From positions 3,410,001 through 3,474,000 of the forward strand of contig NZ_CP092497.1 in assembly GCF_022479115.1 (NCBI RefSeq): a stretch of 64,000 nucleotides of DNA, given 5' to 3'. This DNA is from Amycolatopsis sp. EV170708-02-1 (lineage in GTDB: Bacteria > Actinomycetota > Actinomycetes > Mycobacteriales > Pseudonocardiaceae). The notes below the pieces were generated by a model. That model was not told the DNA's origin, did no database searches, and worked only from the letters and a program-made list of their open reading frames with translations. Of this stretch, positions 17,317-27,469 are shown piece by piece (within the stretch, counting starts at the first letter, position 1; the number at the start of each line of letters is the position of its first letter). Both the position numbers and the translations under genes were made by a program.

Positions 17317-17334
17317 ACCTACTCGTGAGTAGGT
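17317..17334. promoter_or_regulatory. Perfect dyad ACCTACTC-GT-GAGTAGGT upstream of the dehydrogenase pair
   Basis: Eight-base arms around GT, 22 bases before the GTG start at 17294 (minus strand). It is the size and symmetry expected for a TetR-type operator. The double-TetR protein at 18640-19827 is the nearest candidate regulator, but no second copy of this site was seen near that gene. Confidence 0.5.
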
Positions 17335-17377
17335 TAACTCCCCTCGGGCGGATGCGCTACCACGGGGGAGGCGAACG

Positions 17378-18610
17378 TCACGCCGATGAGTGATTCCGAG
17401 GGTGGAGGAGTCCAGGATTACTCACGAGCTTGCGCCTCTCGAACAGCACCAGCGCCACCGCCGCCACCGCCACGACACCGACCAGCACGATCGCCGGCAC
17501 CAGTTCCAGCAACGGCGTCGCCGCCAGCAGGACCGCCGCGAGCACCAGCCGTTGCGGGTTCCACGAGCCCAGGTTCCGCCGCCGCAGCCCGCTCAACGCG
17601 ATCAGATAGAGCGCGAGCCCGCCGGTGAGCGCCCAGATCGGCGTCCCGTGCAGACCGTCGGCGAGCGAGTGGTGCTCGGTGTCGGACACGTACAGCAGCG
17701 TCTTCTTCAGCCCCAGCGCCACGAGCACGATCCCGGCGATGAGCGGGAGGTGCAGGAACGTGTAGGTGTCCGTCCCGATCTGCACCCGCTCGACGCCCTC
17801 GGCGCGTTTCAGGTTGCGCTCGGAAACGTGCGCGACGACGGCGAAGTACATCCACCACATCGCCGAAGCGAGCGTGAGCCCGAAGACGGCGGCCAGCGTG
17901 ATCGGCCAGGACATCGGATACGAGCTGATCCCGATGCCGATCGCCACGATCGACTCGCCGAGCGCGATGATCACGATCAGCCCGAATCGCTCGGCGAAGT
18001 GGCCGGGCTGGTGCAGCCGCCAGTCCGAGGAGCGGGTCCGGAAGACGTTGACGTAGTCGGCCAGCAGCGCGACGGCCCAGATGCCGAGCTGCACCCAGCC
18101 CGAGAAGAAGGCCGCGACGGTCAGCAACGCCACGCTCGGCAGCAGCCCGACGAACATCTTCAGGACGACCTTGCGCAGCTCCGGATCGGTCCGTGCGGCG
18201 CCGAAGTACGCGGTGAGATGCAGCAGCCGCACGAGGAAGTAGCAGCCGACGAACATCAGCGGCGCGTACAGGCCGCCGGGCAGGTCGGTGAACGCCTCCG
18301 GGATGGTCAGCGAGACCAGGAACATCGTCCCCATCGCGGCGAACATCGCGAGCTGGGCGATGCCGCGGTCGACGTGCAGGGTGTTGGCCAGCCAGGCGTA
18401 GGCGCACCAGCACCACCACAGCACGGCGATCATCGCGACGCCCCGCCCGATGCCGAGCGGGGTGAGGTGATCGGCCATCAGCTGAGTGGTCTGGGTGATG
18501 GCGTAGACGAAGACCAGGTCGAAGAAGAGTTCCAGCGTGGTGACCTTGTGGTCTTCGTCCCGGGTCACCAGATGCAGGCCGCGTTTCGTGGGCACGCGCA
18601 TATCGTGCAC
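17378..18610 (-). CDS. Low-temperature-requirement A (LtrA) family membrane protein
   Basis: A 410-residue polytopic membrane protein. The family signature at the N terminus is TTLELFFDLVFVYAITQTT. About ten to twelve hydrophobic segments follow, with the conserved FAERFGLIVIIALGESIVAIG in the middle. LtrA was named from a Listeria gene needed for growth in the cold, but its biochemical role is not established. It is convergent with no gene and has its own start near 18610 (an in-frame ATG three codons in is an alternative). It lies between the dehydrogenase promoter and the double-TetR gene without evident functional link. Confidence 0.9.
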   Translation of the reverse strand: MHDMRVPTKRGLHLVTRDEDHKVTTLELFFDLVFVYAITQTTQLMADHLTPLGIGRGVAMIAVLWWCWCAYAWLANTLHVDRGIAQLAMFAAMGTMFLVSLTIPEAFTDLPGGLYAPLMFVGCYFLVRLLHLTAYFGAARTDPELRKVVLKMFVGLLPSVALLTVAAFFSGWVQLGIWAVALLADYVNVFRTRSSDWRLHQPGHFAERFGLIVIIALGESIVAIGIGISSYPMSWPITLAAVFGLTLASAMWWMYFAVVAHVSERNLKRAEGVERVQIGTDTYTFLHLPLIAGIVLVALGLKKTLLYVSDTEHHSLADGLHGTPIWALTGGLALYLIALSGLRRRNLGSWNPQRLVLAAVLLAATPLLELVPAIVLVGVVAVAAVALVLFERRKLVSNPGLLHPRNHSSA

Positions 18611-18639
18611 CGCCTGCCTTCGCGGGACACGCGAGTTTG

Positions 18640-19827
18640 CTAAGAGCTGACTTTCAGGACGGCGTGTGTCAGCGCGGTCAGCTCGGCCTCGAAGTTCGGG
18701 CGGCCGTTGACGCGCCGGGTGCGGGCGAGGTCGTTCGCGATGGTCAGCGCCGCGTGCACGGTGATCTTCACTTCGCGCAGGCTCAGTTCCGGGTGGACTT
18801 CCGAGGTCAGCGCGATCCAGCGCGCGACGTAGTCACGCTGGACCCGGATCAGGTCCGCCTTGTCGCGTTCCGGCAGCTCCATGGGACTGCCGGAGAAGGA
18901 CACCAGCAGCTCGGGCGTGCGCAGCAGGGTGTGCACATAGGACGCCGCCAGCCTGCGGAGCGCGTCGCGTTCGTCGTCGGTCCGCAACGCGCGTTCCGCG
19001 GCGAGCGCCAGCCGGTCGGCCGCTCGATGCCCGATCGCCACCATCAGCGCGGCCTTGCTGGGGAAGTGCCGGTACACGCTCGGCCCGGCGATCCCGGCGG
19101 CCGCGCCGATCTCCTCCATGCTCACCGAGCGGAAGCCGCGTTGCCCGAACAGCTCGGTCGCGGCGGCGAGGATCTGCTCGCGCCGGGACGGCTCGCCGAG
19201 CGCCATCGACGGCGTCTCCTCCGGCGTCTCCTCGGGTTCGGGGAGTGTGACATGCAGCACCGACTCCGCCAGCTGCACGAGGATCTGCGCGAAGCGTTTC
19301 TTCGCCACGGACGTGTGATGCACGGAGACGCTGCCGAAGACGCTCAGCCCGGCCCAGCACAGCAGCTCGGCGTCGTCGGCGGTCAGTTCCGGACGCAACG
19401 CGCGCAGCGCCTTGGACCACGCTTCGAGTACCGCGCCGGACCGGCGGCGGATCTCACGCCGTTCCTCCCGGGGCAGATGCCTGCCCTCCCAGCGCCACAG
19501 CGCGGCGACCTCACGCCGCTCCACCGCCTGCGCGGCGAGGGTGCCCAAGAGGGCGTTGACCTGGGCGGGAACGGGGAGACCGTCGGCGAGCGTCTCGGTG
19601 GTGGCCGCCTCCATGTCGTCGATGCCGGACAGCACGACGTAGGACAGCACGGCCTGCTTGTCCGCGAAATGCCGGTACAGCGCGGGCCCGGTGATCCCGG
19701 CCGCGGCGGCGATGTCGTTGATGCCGACGCCGTGGAACCCGCGGGCGCGAAAGAGCTCCGCGGCGAGGCCTGCCAGCTGGGCCTTGCGGTCGCGCGGTCG
19801 GGCTGAACGCTCGGTCGGGTGATCCAT
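18640..19827 (-). CDS. Tandem (double) TetR-family regulator, Mce3R-like architecture
   Basis: One reading frame carries two complete TetR units. The first HTH is about residues 15-60 (LAAELFRARGFHGVGIND, then ITGPALYRHFADKQAV). The second begins near residue 212 (REQILAAATELFGQRGFRS, then IAGPSVYRHFPSKAALM). Each is followed by a helical ligand domain. Total length, about 395 residues, matches Mce3R of Mycobacterium tuberculosis, the known double-TetR regulator of lipid genes. The ATG at 19827 is preferred; an upstream in-frame start at 19860 adds 11 residues. It is divergent from fadA-fadB, so repression of beta-oxidation is likely (inference). Confidence 0.88.
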   Translation of the reverse strand: MDHPTERSARPRDRKAQLAGLAAELFRARGFHGVGINDIAAAAGITGPALYRHFADKQAVLSYVVLSGIDDMEAATTETLADGLPVPAQVNALLGTLAAQAVERREVAALWRWEGRHLPREERREIRRRSGAVLEAWSKALRALRPELTADDAELLCWAGLSVFGSVSVHHTSVAKKRFAQILVQLAESVLHVTLPEPEETPEETPSMALGEPSRREQILAAATELFGQRGFRSVSMEEIGAAAGIAGPSVYRHFPSKAALMVAIGHRAADRLALAAERALRTDDERDALRRLAASYVHTLLRTPELLVSFSGSPMELPERDKADLIRVQRDYVARWIALTSEVHPELSLREVKITVHAALTIANDLARTRRVNGRPNFEAELTALTHAVLKVSS

Positions 19828-19895
19828 AGGTGAACACACGATAGCGCCGGTTGCGTGCATCGCAACCCATTGACACCATGGGGTTATCGCGGTTT

Positions 19896-19915
19896 ATGTT
19901 AATCGGCATTAGCAT
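19896..19915. promoter_or_regulatory. Near-perfect dyad upstream of fadA
   Basis: ATGTTAATCGGCATTAGCAT has eight-base arms with one mismatch around CGGC. TTGACA at 19870-19875 is a plausible -35 for fadA, which would put this dyad over the -10 region. The inner GTTAA-N6-TTAGC also resembles the GTTAR-N6-YTAAC sites near 5379 and 6435, so either the double-TetR protein or the BkaR-like TetR could bind. Confidence 0.5.
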
Positions 19916-19972
19916 GACTACTGGCCGGTACGTTTCATCCTGTTACAGCGCCGTACGCGGAGGAGTTTTTCT

Positions 19973-21184
<1,212 letters not shown>

Positions 21185-21194
21185 GGAAGAGACA

Positions 21195-23366
21195 ATGACT
21201 GAAGCGAAGACCATCCGCTGGGAGCAGGACGCCGACGGCATCGTCGTGCTCACCCTGGACGACCCGAAGCAGTCCGCCAACACGATGAACGCCGACTTCC
21301 GCGAGTCGCTCGGCGTCGTCGTCGACCGCCTGGAGGCGGAGAAGGACAACATCACCGGTGTCGTCCTCACCTCGGCCAAGAAGACCTTCTTCGCCGGCGG
21401 CGACCTCAACGACCTGATCCAGGCCAAGCCGGAGCACGCCGCCGAGATCACCCAGAGCAGCTCCCTGATGAAGGGCCAGATGCGACGGCTCGAGCAGCTC
21501 GGCAAGCCGGTCGTGGCCGCCATCAACGGCGCCGCGCTCGGCGGCGGCCTCGAACTCGCGCTCGCGACGCACTACCGCATCGCCGCCGACGTCAAGGGCA
21601 GCCAGATCGGCCTCCCCGAGGTCACCCTCGGCCTGCTCCCCGGCGGCGGTGGCGTGGTCCGCACCGTACGCCTGCTGGGCATCCAGAGCGCGCTGCTGAA
21701 CGTGCTGCTGCAGGGCCAGCGGCACCGCCCGGCCAAGGCCAAGGAACTCGGCCTCGTGCACGAGCTCGTCGGCACCGTCGAGGAACTGGTCCCGGCCGCG
21801 AAGGCGTGGATCAAGGCCAACCCCGAGGGCGGCGTGCAGCCGTGGGACGTCAAGGGCTACAAGATCCCGGGTGGCACCCCGTCGAACCCGAGCTTCGCGG
21901 CGAACCTGCCCGCGTTCCCGGCGAACCTGCGCAAGCAGATCAAGGGCGCCAACATGCCTGCCCCGCGGGCGATCCTGGCCGCGGCGATCGAGGGTTCGCA
22001 GGTTGACTTCGACACCGCGATCACCGTCGAGACCCGCTACTTCATCAGCCTCGCCACCGGCCAGGTCTCGAAGAACATGACGAAGGCGTTCTTCTTCGAC
22101 CTGCAGAGCATCAACTCCGGCGGCTCGCGTCCGGACGGCTTCGAGAAGTACACCGCCAAGAAGGTCGGCGTCGTCGGCGCGGGCATGATGGGCGCCGCGA
22201 TCGCGTACGTCTCGGCGAAGGCCGGTATCGACGTCGTGCTCAAGGACGTCACCCTCGAAGGCGCCGAAAAGGGCAAGGGCTACGCGGTCAAGCTGGAGGA
22301 GAAGGCTCTCTCCCGCGGCAAGACCACGCAGGAGAAGTCCGACGCGCTGCTCGCCAAGATCAAGCCGACCGACAAGGCGGAGGACTTCGCCGGCGTCGAC
22401 TTCGTGATCGAGGCCGTCTTCGAGAGCGTCGAGCTGAAGCACAAGGTGTTCCAGGAGATCGAGGGCATCGTCAACCCCGACGCCGTGCTCGGCTCCAACA
22501 CCTCCACGCTGCCGATCACCGCGCTCGCCGAGGGCGTCCAGCGGACCGAGGACTTCATCGGGATCCACTTCTTCTCGCCGGTGGACAAGATGCCGCTGGT
22601 CGAGATCATCTGCGGTGAGAAGACCTCGCCCGCCACGCTGGCGAAGGTCTTCGACTACACCCTGCAGATCAAGAAGACCCCGATCGTCGTCAACGACAGC
22701 CGCGGTTTCTTCACCTCGCGCGTCATCGGCACGTTCCTGAACGAGGCCGTCGCCGCGCTGGGCGAGGGTGTCGAGCCGGCGTCGATCGAGCAGGCCGGTT
22801 CGCAGGCCGGGTACCCGGCCCCGCCGCTGCAGCTGATGGACGAACTGACCCTGACGCTGCCGCGCAAGATCCGCAAGGAGACCCGCGAAGCGATCGAGGC
22901 CGCCGGCGGTACCTGGAACGCGCACGCGTCCGAGGGCGTCATCGACCGGATGGTGGAGGAGTTCGACCGCAAGGGCCGTTCCACCGGCTCGGGCTTCTAC
23001 GACTACGACGAGTCGGGCAAGCGGACCGGTCTCTGGCCGGGTCTGCGCGACGCGTTCAAGTCGGGCAGCGCCGAGGTCCCGTTCGAGGACCTCAAGGAGC
23101 GCATGCTGTTCGCCGAGGCGCTCGAGACCGTGAAGTGCTTCGACGAAGGCGTGCTCACCACCGTCGCCGACGCCAACATCGGCTCGATCTTCGGCATCGG
23201 CTTCCCGGCGTGGACCGGCGGTGTCATCCAGTACATCAACCAGTACGAGGGTGGCCTGCAGGGCTTCGTCGACCGGGCCCGTGAGCTGGCGGAGCGCTAC
23301 GGCGACCACTTCACCCCGCCCGCTTCGCTGGTCGAGAAGGCCGCGAAGGGCGAGATCTACGAGTAA
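21195..23366 (+). CDS. fadB: Multifunctional beta-oxidation protein: enoyl-CoA hydratase / 3-hydroxyacyl-CoA dehydrogenase
   Basis: A 723-residue fusion. Residues 1-190 are a crotonase domain (INGAALGGGLELALATHYRIA, then LPEVTLGLLPGGGGVVRTVR). The Rossmann domain begins near 320 with KKVGVVGAGMMGAAIAYVSAKAGI. The dehydrogenase C-terminal domains follow (GIHFFSPVDKMPLVEII, then RGFFTSRVIGTFLNEA). It hydrates trans-2-enoyl-CoA and oxidises L-3-hydroxyacyl-CoA with NAD, handing 3-ketoacyl-CoA to FadA from the preceding gene. A long hairpin terminator closes the operon. Confidence 0.95.
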   Translation: MTEAKTIRWEQDADGIVVLTLDDPKQSANTMNADFRESLGVVVDRLEAEKDNITGVVLTSAKKTFFAGGDLNDLIQAKPEHAAEITQSSSLMKGQMRRLEQLGKPVVAAINGAALGGGLELALATHYRIAADVKGSQIGLPEVTLGLLPGGGGVVRTVRLLGIQSALLNVLLQGQRHRPAKAKELGLVHELVGTVEELVPAAKAWIKANPEGGVQPWDVKGYKIPGGTPSNPSFAANLPAFPANLRKQIKGANMPAPRAILAAAIEGSQVDFDTAITVETRYFISLATGQVSKNMTKAFFFDLQSINSGGSRPDGFEKYTAKKVGVVGAGMMGAAIAYVSAKAGIDVVLKDVTLEGAEKGKGYAVKLEEKALSRGKTTQEKSDALLAKIKPTDKAEDFAGVDFVIEAVFESVELKHKVFQEIEGIVNPDAVLGSNTSTLPITALAEGVQRTEDFIGIHFFSPVDKMPLVEIICGEKTSPATLAKVFDYTLQIKKTPIVVNDSRGFFTSRVIGTFLNEAVAALGEGVEPASIEQAGSQAGYPAPPLQLMDELTLTLPRKIRKETREAIEAAGGTWNAHASEGVIDRMVEEFDRKGRSTGSGFYDYDESGKRTGLWPGLRDAFKSGSAEVPFEDLKERMLFAEALETVKCFDEGVLTTVADANIGSIFGIGFPAWTGGVIQYINQYEGGLQGFVDRARELAERYGDHFTPPASLVEKAAKGEIYE

Positions 23367-23374
23367 GCACGTGC

Positions 23375-23423
23375 CAGGAAAGGCCCCTTCATCGCAAAAT
23401 TCGCGATGAAGGGGCCTTTCCTG
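23375..23423. terminator. 21-bp-arm hairpin between fadB and the MMPL gene
   Basis: Arms 23375-23395 and 23403-23423 are perfect, with a seven-base AT-rich loop. The arm contains GGAAAGGCCCCTTCATCGC. It lies between convergent fadB and the MMPL transporter and can terminate both. Confidence 0.88.
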
Positions 23424-23434
23424 TCATCCGGGGC

Positions 23435-25546
23435 CTAGCGCGACGACGGTTCCAGCGCCACGTGCGGCAGCCGCCGGTCCAGCCACTGCGGCAGCCACCA
23501 GGCGCGTGCCCCGAGCAGCCGCATCACCGCGGGCACCACGAGACAGCGGATCACGAACGCGTCCACCAGCACCGCGACCGCCAGCCCGAGCCCGAACTGC
23601 GCCAGCATCCGGTCGGGGTTGAGCAGGAACGCCCCGAACACCACGATCATGATCGCCGCCGCGGCCGTGATCACCCCGCCGGTGGAGGCGAGTCCTTCGC
23701 GGACCGCGTGGCGTGCGTCGCCGGTGCGCCGCCACTCCTCGTGCATCCGGGACACCAGGAACACCTCGTAGTCCATGGAAAGCCCGAACACGATCGCGAA
23801 GATCAGCACCGGCACGAACGCCTCGATCGGTCCCGCCTGTGCCCCGAACAGGCCGTCGCCGAACACCGCTGTCATCACGCCGAGCGCGGCGCCGATGCTC
23901 AGCAGGTTCAGCACCGCCGCCTTGAGCGGGATCAGGATCGAGCGGAAGACGACCATCAGCAGCAACGCCGACAGGCCGACGACCACCAGCACGAACAGCG
24001 GCAACCGGTCTCCGACGGCGTCCGCGAAGTCCACCGCCGCCGCGACACTCCCGCCGACCAGGTACTTGCCCGGCAGCCCCGGCAGAACCTCGGTCCGCAG
24101 CCGCTCGACGAGTTCAGCGGTCGCGGCGTCCTGCGGCGAAGACGCGGGGAAGGCGAGAACCGTCGTGACACCCTGGCCCATCGGCGGTGTCACCTCCGCG
24201 ATCCCTGGTGTGGCTTCGAGTTTCCGTTGCAGCGCGGCACCATCGCCGTTCTCGGTGACCACGATCAACGGCTCGCTGAACCCGGGGCCGAAACCCTCCG
24301 CCATCAGGTCGTAGGCCTGCCGGGTGGTCGACGCCTCCGGGTCCGTGCCCGCGTCGGCGAATCCGAGGCGCATGCCCAGCGCGGGCAAGGAAAGCCCGAT
24401 GAGGACGAGCAGCCCGATCGCGAGCGGCACGATCGGCCGCCGTTGCACCGCGTCCCCGAGCTTGCCCCAGGCCTTGCCGTGTTCGCGTTTCGCGGCATGC
24501 TTGCGGATGCCCTTTTCCAGGCGGCGCCCGAAAAGCGAAAGCAGCGCGGGAAGCAGGGTGATCGAGGCGAGCATCGTCACGAGCACGGTCAGCGCGACTG
24601 CGAGAGCGACCCCGCGCAGCGATCCGAGGCCGAGCGCGAGCAGGCCGAGCAACGCGATGATCACCGTGCCACCGGCGAACAGCACCGACCGGCCCGCGGT
24701 GTCCAGCGCTCGCCGCGCCGCCTGCTCGCGGTCGAGACCACCGAGGATTTCGCCGCGATAGCGGGAAAAGATGAGCAGCGCGTAGTCCACGCCGACGCCG
24801 AACCCGACCAGCATCATCAACGGCGCCGTGTAACTGGCGATGTCGACGAACCTGCTGACGAGCACGATGACGCCGAGCGTGCTGCCGACGGCGAAGATCG
24901 CCGTGATCACCGGGAGCCCGGCGGCGAGGATCGAGCGGAACAGGAAGACGAGGATCACCAGCGCGGCGAGCAAGCCGACACCCTCCGACGGGCCGCCGCC
25001 CCCGCTGGTCCGCTTGATCGGCTCGCCTCCGAGTTCGACCTGGAGCCCGGCGGTCTCCGCCTTCTTCGCGGTGTCGACGACACGCACGATGTCGTCGTAG
25101 GGCAGATCTTTCGATTCCAGGTCGAAAGCGACCGCCGCGTAACCGATCGTGCCCTCACGCGAGATGGCGGACGGGGTGTCGAAAGGACTCGTCACCGATT
25201 TCACGTGTGGCTGGTTCCGTACTTCGGCGAGCATCGTGTCGATCGGTCCGCGTGCGGTCGCGAGCCCGCTCTCGGTCTTGAAGACGATCTCGGCCGTCGC
25301 GCCGGTCTGTGCGGGAGCCTGCGCTTGGAAGAGGTCCATGATCTGCTGGGATTCGGTGCCCGGCAAGGAATGGTCGTCGTGATAGGCGCTGCCCGCCAGC
25401 TGCGAGCCCAGCGTGACACCGACGAGGGTGAGCAGCCAGAGCGAAACGGCGAGCCAGCGGTGGCGCTGAGACCAGCCCGCCAGCTTCGAGAGACCGCCCC
25501 CAGGCCGCCTCTCGGAAAGAGTGATGGTGTCCATGGCGGAAAGCAT
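23435..25546 (-). CDS. MMPL/RND-family transporter
   Basis: A 703-residue inner-membrane transporter with duplicated RND topology: one N-terminal segment, a large extracytoplasmic loop, five segments, then the same again. Visible motifs include the MMPL GGxxxDY-like core DYALLIFSRYRGEILGG in the first half and LSMDYEVFLVSRMHEEWRRTGD in the second. The substrate could be a lipid, peptide or drug. An in-frame ATG four codons downstream is an alternative start. The gene follows the response regulator by about 100 bases on the same strand, so the two-component system may control it. Confidence 0.92.
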   Translation of the reverse strand: MLSAMDTITLSERRPGGGLSKLAGWSQRHRWLAVSLWLLTLVGVTLGSQLAGSAYHDDHSLPGTESQQIMDLFQAQAPAQTGATAEIVFKTESGLATARGPIDTMLAEVRNQPHVKSVTSPFDTPSAISREGTIGYAAVAFDLESKDLPYDDIVRVVDTAKKAETAGLQVELGGEPIKRTSGGGGPSEGVGLLAALVILVFLFRSILAAGLPVITAIFAVGSTLGVIVLVSRFVDIASYTAPLMMLVGFGVGVDYALLIFSRYRGEILGGLDREQAARRALDTAGRSVLFAGGTVIIALLGLLALGLGSLRGVALAVALTVLVTMLASITLLPALLSLFGRRLEKGIRKHAAKREHGKAWGKLGDAVQRRPIVPLAIGLLVLIGLSLPALGMRLGFADAGTDPEASTTRQAYDLMAEGFGPGFSEPLIVVTENGDGAALQRKLEATPGIAEVTPPMGQGVTTVLAFPASSPQDAATAELVERLRTEVLPGLPGKYLVGGSVAAAVDFADAVGDRLPLFVLVVVGLSALLLMVVFRSILIPLKAAVLNLLSIGAALGVMTAVFGDGLFGAQAGPIEAFVPVLIFAIVFGLSMDYEVFLVSRMHEEWRRTGDARHAVREGLASTGGVITAAAAIMIVVFGAFLLNPDRMLAQFGLGLAVAVLVDAFVIRCLVVPAVMRLLGARAWWLPQWLDRRLPHVALEPSSR

Positions 25547-25643
25547 CGGCTTTTCCCAGCCGCATAGCGTCGGGCCCGGGCGGGCACTCGGGCCGCAACT
25601 TCTGGGTACCCCTAAGGCGCTTCCCGTACTACCGGGGTTGTGG

Positions 25644-26312
25644 TCACGGGGTCAACCAGCGCGGGGTGACCATGCCCGATTCATAGGCCAGCACGACGAG
25701 CTGCGCGCGGTCACGGACGTCCACCTTGGTCATGATCCGGCTGACGTGCGTCTTCGCCGTCGCCGGGCTGAGCACGAGTTCCTTCGCGATCTCGTCGTTG
25801 GACAGGCCTGCCGCGACGAGGCTCATCACCTCGCGTTCCCGCTCGGTGAGCCGGTTCAGGGTGGGCGAGGGGGCCGGCCGGTCCACCCGGCCGGCGAACT
25901 CGGAGATCAGGCGGCGCGTGATCGACGGCGCGAGCAACGCGTCGCCCCTGGCGACCACGCGGACACCGTGGATCAGTTCCTCCGGTTCGGTGTCCTTGAC
26001 GAGGAACCCACTGGCACCCGCGCGCAACGCGCCGTAGACGTCCTCGTCGAGGTCGAAGGTGGTGAGGATGACGACCTTGGTCCCGGCCCGCGCCGGGTCG
26101 CCGAGCAGATGCCGGGTCGCGGTGAGCCCGTCCATCACCGGCATCCGGATGTCCATCAGGACGACGTCGGGTTCGTGTTCGCGCGCGGCTTCGAGGGACT
26201 CACGCCCGTCGGCCGCCTCGGCGACCACACTGATGTCGTCCTCACTGTCCAAAATGGATTTGAAGCCGGCGCGGACCAGCCGTTGATCGTCGACCAGCAG
26301 GACCCGGATCAT
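25644..26312 (-). CDS. LuxR/NarL-type response regulator
   Basis: A 222-residue regulator. The receiver domain has acidic pocket VDD (residues 8-9), phospho-acceptor Asp54 in VLMDIRMP, and the Lys in FLVKDTEPEE. The C-terminal HTH is LTEREREVMSLVAAGLSNDEIAKEL, then ATAKTHVSRIMTKVDVRDRAQLVVLAY. Its ATG overlaps the histidine-kinase stop (ATGA). The kinase, regulator and MMPL transporter run in the same direction, suggesting envelope or drug sensing leading to efflux or export. Confidence 0.94.
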   Translation of the reverse strand: MIRVLLVDDQRLVRAGFKSILDSEDDISVVAEAADGRESLEAAREHEPDVVLMDIRMPVMDGLTATRHLLGDPARAGTKVVILTTFDLDEDVYGALRAGASGFLVKDTEPEELIHGVRVVARGDALLAPSITRRLISEFAGRVDRPAPSPTLNRLTEREREVMSLVAAGLSNDEIAKELVLSPATAKTHVSRIMTKVDVRDRAQLVVLAYESGMVTPRWLTP

Positions 26313-27385
26313 TTCTTCACCCGCAAGGGAAGCCGGGCGCGCACCCGGAAGCCGCCGTCCTCGCGCGCGGCCGCGACGAGTTCGCCACCGAGCGCCTCGG
26401 CCCGTTCGGTCATGCCGCGGATCCCGTTGCCGGGCTCCGCCGCGCCTCCCCGGCCGTCGTCGTCGATCTGCACGGACACATCATGGGGTGTGTAGCCGAT
26501 CCGCACCACGACGGTGTTCGCGGCGGCGTGGCGTGCGACGTTGGTCAACGCCTCCTGGACGACACGGAAGGCGGCGTGTTCGACGTCGGGCGGCAGCTCC
26601 GTCGCCGTGCCGTCGATCTCGGTCCGGACGGTCAGCCCGTGCGCGCCCGCCGACTCGGCCAGTTCGGCGACCCGTGCCAGGCTCGGTGTGTCCGCCTGCC
26701 GCAGCATCCCCAGTGTGGCGCGGAGTTCGCGCAACGCCTCCTTGCTGGTCTGTTTGATCGTGGTCAGCGCCTCCTCGGCTTTCGCCGGATCCTTGCCGTG
26801 CAGGGCCGCGCCCGCCTGGACGTTGATGAGCGCCAGGTTGTGGCCGAGGACGTCGTGCAGTTCGCGTGCGATCCGGAGGCGCTCGTCGGTGGCCCTTCGC
26901 CGCGCTTCGGCCTCCTTGGTGCGCTCGGCCTCTCGGCGGTAGTACGTCACGGCGCCGACCGCGACCAGCGCGAGGAACCAGCCCGCCATCAGCAGGAACG
27001 CGAAGTTGTCCACCTGACGTGACGCGCCGGCCGCGGCTTCGCCGATCGCGACGCCGCCCATCGAGGCCGCCGCGACGACTGCCGCGCTCCGGATCCGCCC
27101 GGTCGAGGCGTTGTTGTACAGCGCGAAGGCGAACGCGAGCAGGACGAAGCCGTCCGGATCGGTCTGCGGGTAGTAGACCGCGCAGCAGGCCGCGGTGAAG
27201 ATCGCGACGGGGAGCGGGTACCGGCGGCGCAGGAACAACGCCGCGCAGGCGAGGACCACGCAGACCCAGCCGACGGCCGCGTTGCGCGGTGTCTCCGCGC
27301 CGGCTCCGAGCGAGACCACGACGGAACCCGCGATCACCGCCACGGTGACCGCGATTTCCGCCGCGTACCGCCGCAGGATCGCCAC
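26309..27385 (-). CDS. Sensor histidine kinase (NarL-system, HPK7 type)
   Basis: About 358 residues from a GTG at 27385. The N-terminal 145 residues hold four to five hydrophobic segments with short loops, so sensing is probably within or near the membrane. The H-box is IARELHDVLGHNLALINVQAG (His near 177). The HATPase_c domain has VVQEALTNVARHA (N box) and DDDGRGGAAEPGNGIRGM (G boxes). This is the intramembrane-sensing class common in actinomycetes. An open frame extends to 27622 but would run across the divergent promoter, so the shorter start is preferred. Confidence 0.9.
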   Translation of the reverse strand: MAILRRYAAEIAVTVAVIAGSVVVSLGAGAETPRNAAVGWVCVVLACAALFLRRRYPLPVAIFTAACCAVYYPQTDPDGFVLLAFAFALYNNASTGRIRSAAVVAAASMGGVAIGEAAAGASRQVDNFAFLLMAGWFLALVAVGAVTYYRREAERTKEAEARRRATDERLRIARELHDVLGHNLALINVQAGAALHGKDPAKAEEALTTIKQTSKEALRELRATLGMLRQADTPSLARVAELAESAGAHGLTVRTEIDGTATELPPDVEHAAFRVVQEALTNVARHAAANTVVVRIGYTPHDVSVQIDDDGRGGAAEPGNGIRGMTERAEALGGELVAAAREDGGFRVRARLPLRVKK

Positions 27386-27413
27386 ACGACGAGAGTAGCG
27401 CGATCCGAGCCGA

Positions 27414-27451
27414 TTGACAAAATGGATTTTTACGTTCAAACTCATTTTTGT
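27414..27451. promoter_or_regulatory. AT-rich promoter/operator region of the HTH-SRPBCC operon
   Basis: TTGACA at 27414-27419 is a good -35. It is followed by AAAAT-GG-ATTTT (27419-27430) and a second ATTTTTGT (27444-27451) that pairs in inverted sense with ACAAAAT at the start. The segment is far richer in A+T than its surroundings, as expected for an operator of an ArsR-like repressor acting on its own promoter. Confidence 0.45.
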
Positions 27452-27469
27452 GATCAAGGGTGTGGCGCC

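Noticed and set aside
18640..19827. Double TetR as an accidental fusion or missed stop between two genes
   Set aside because: The reading frame is continuous, the linker is short and Pro/Glu-rich, and the same architecture and length exist in Mce3R.
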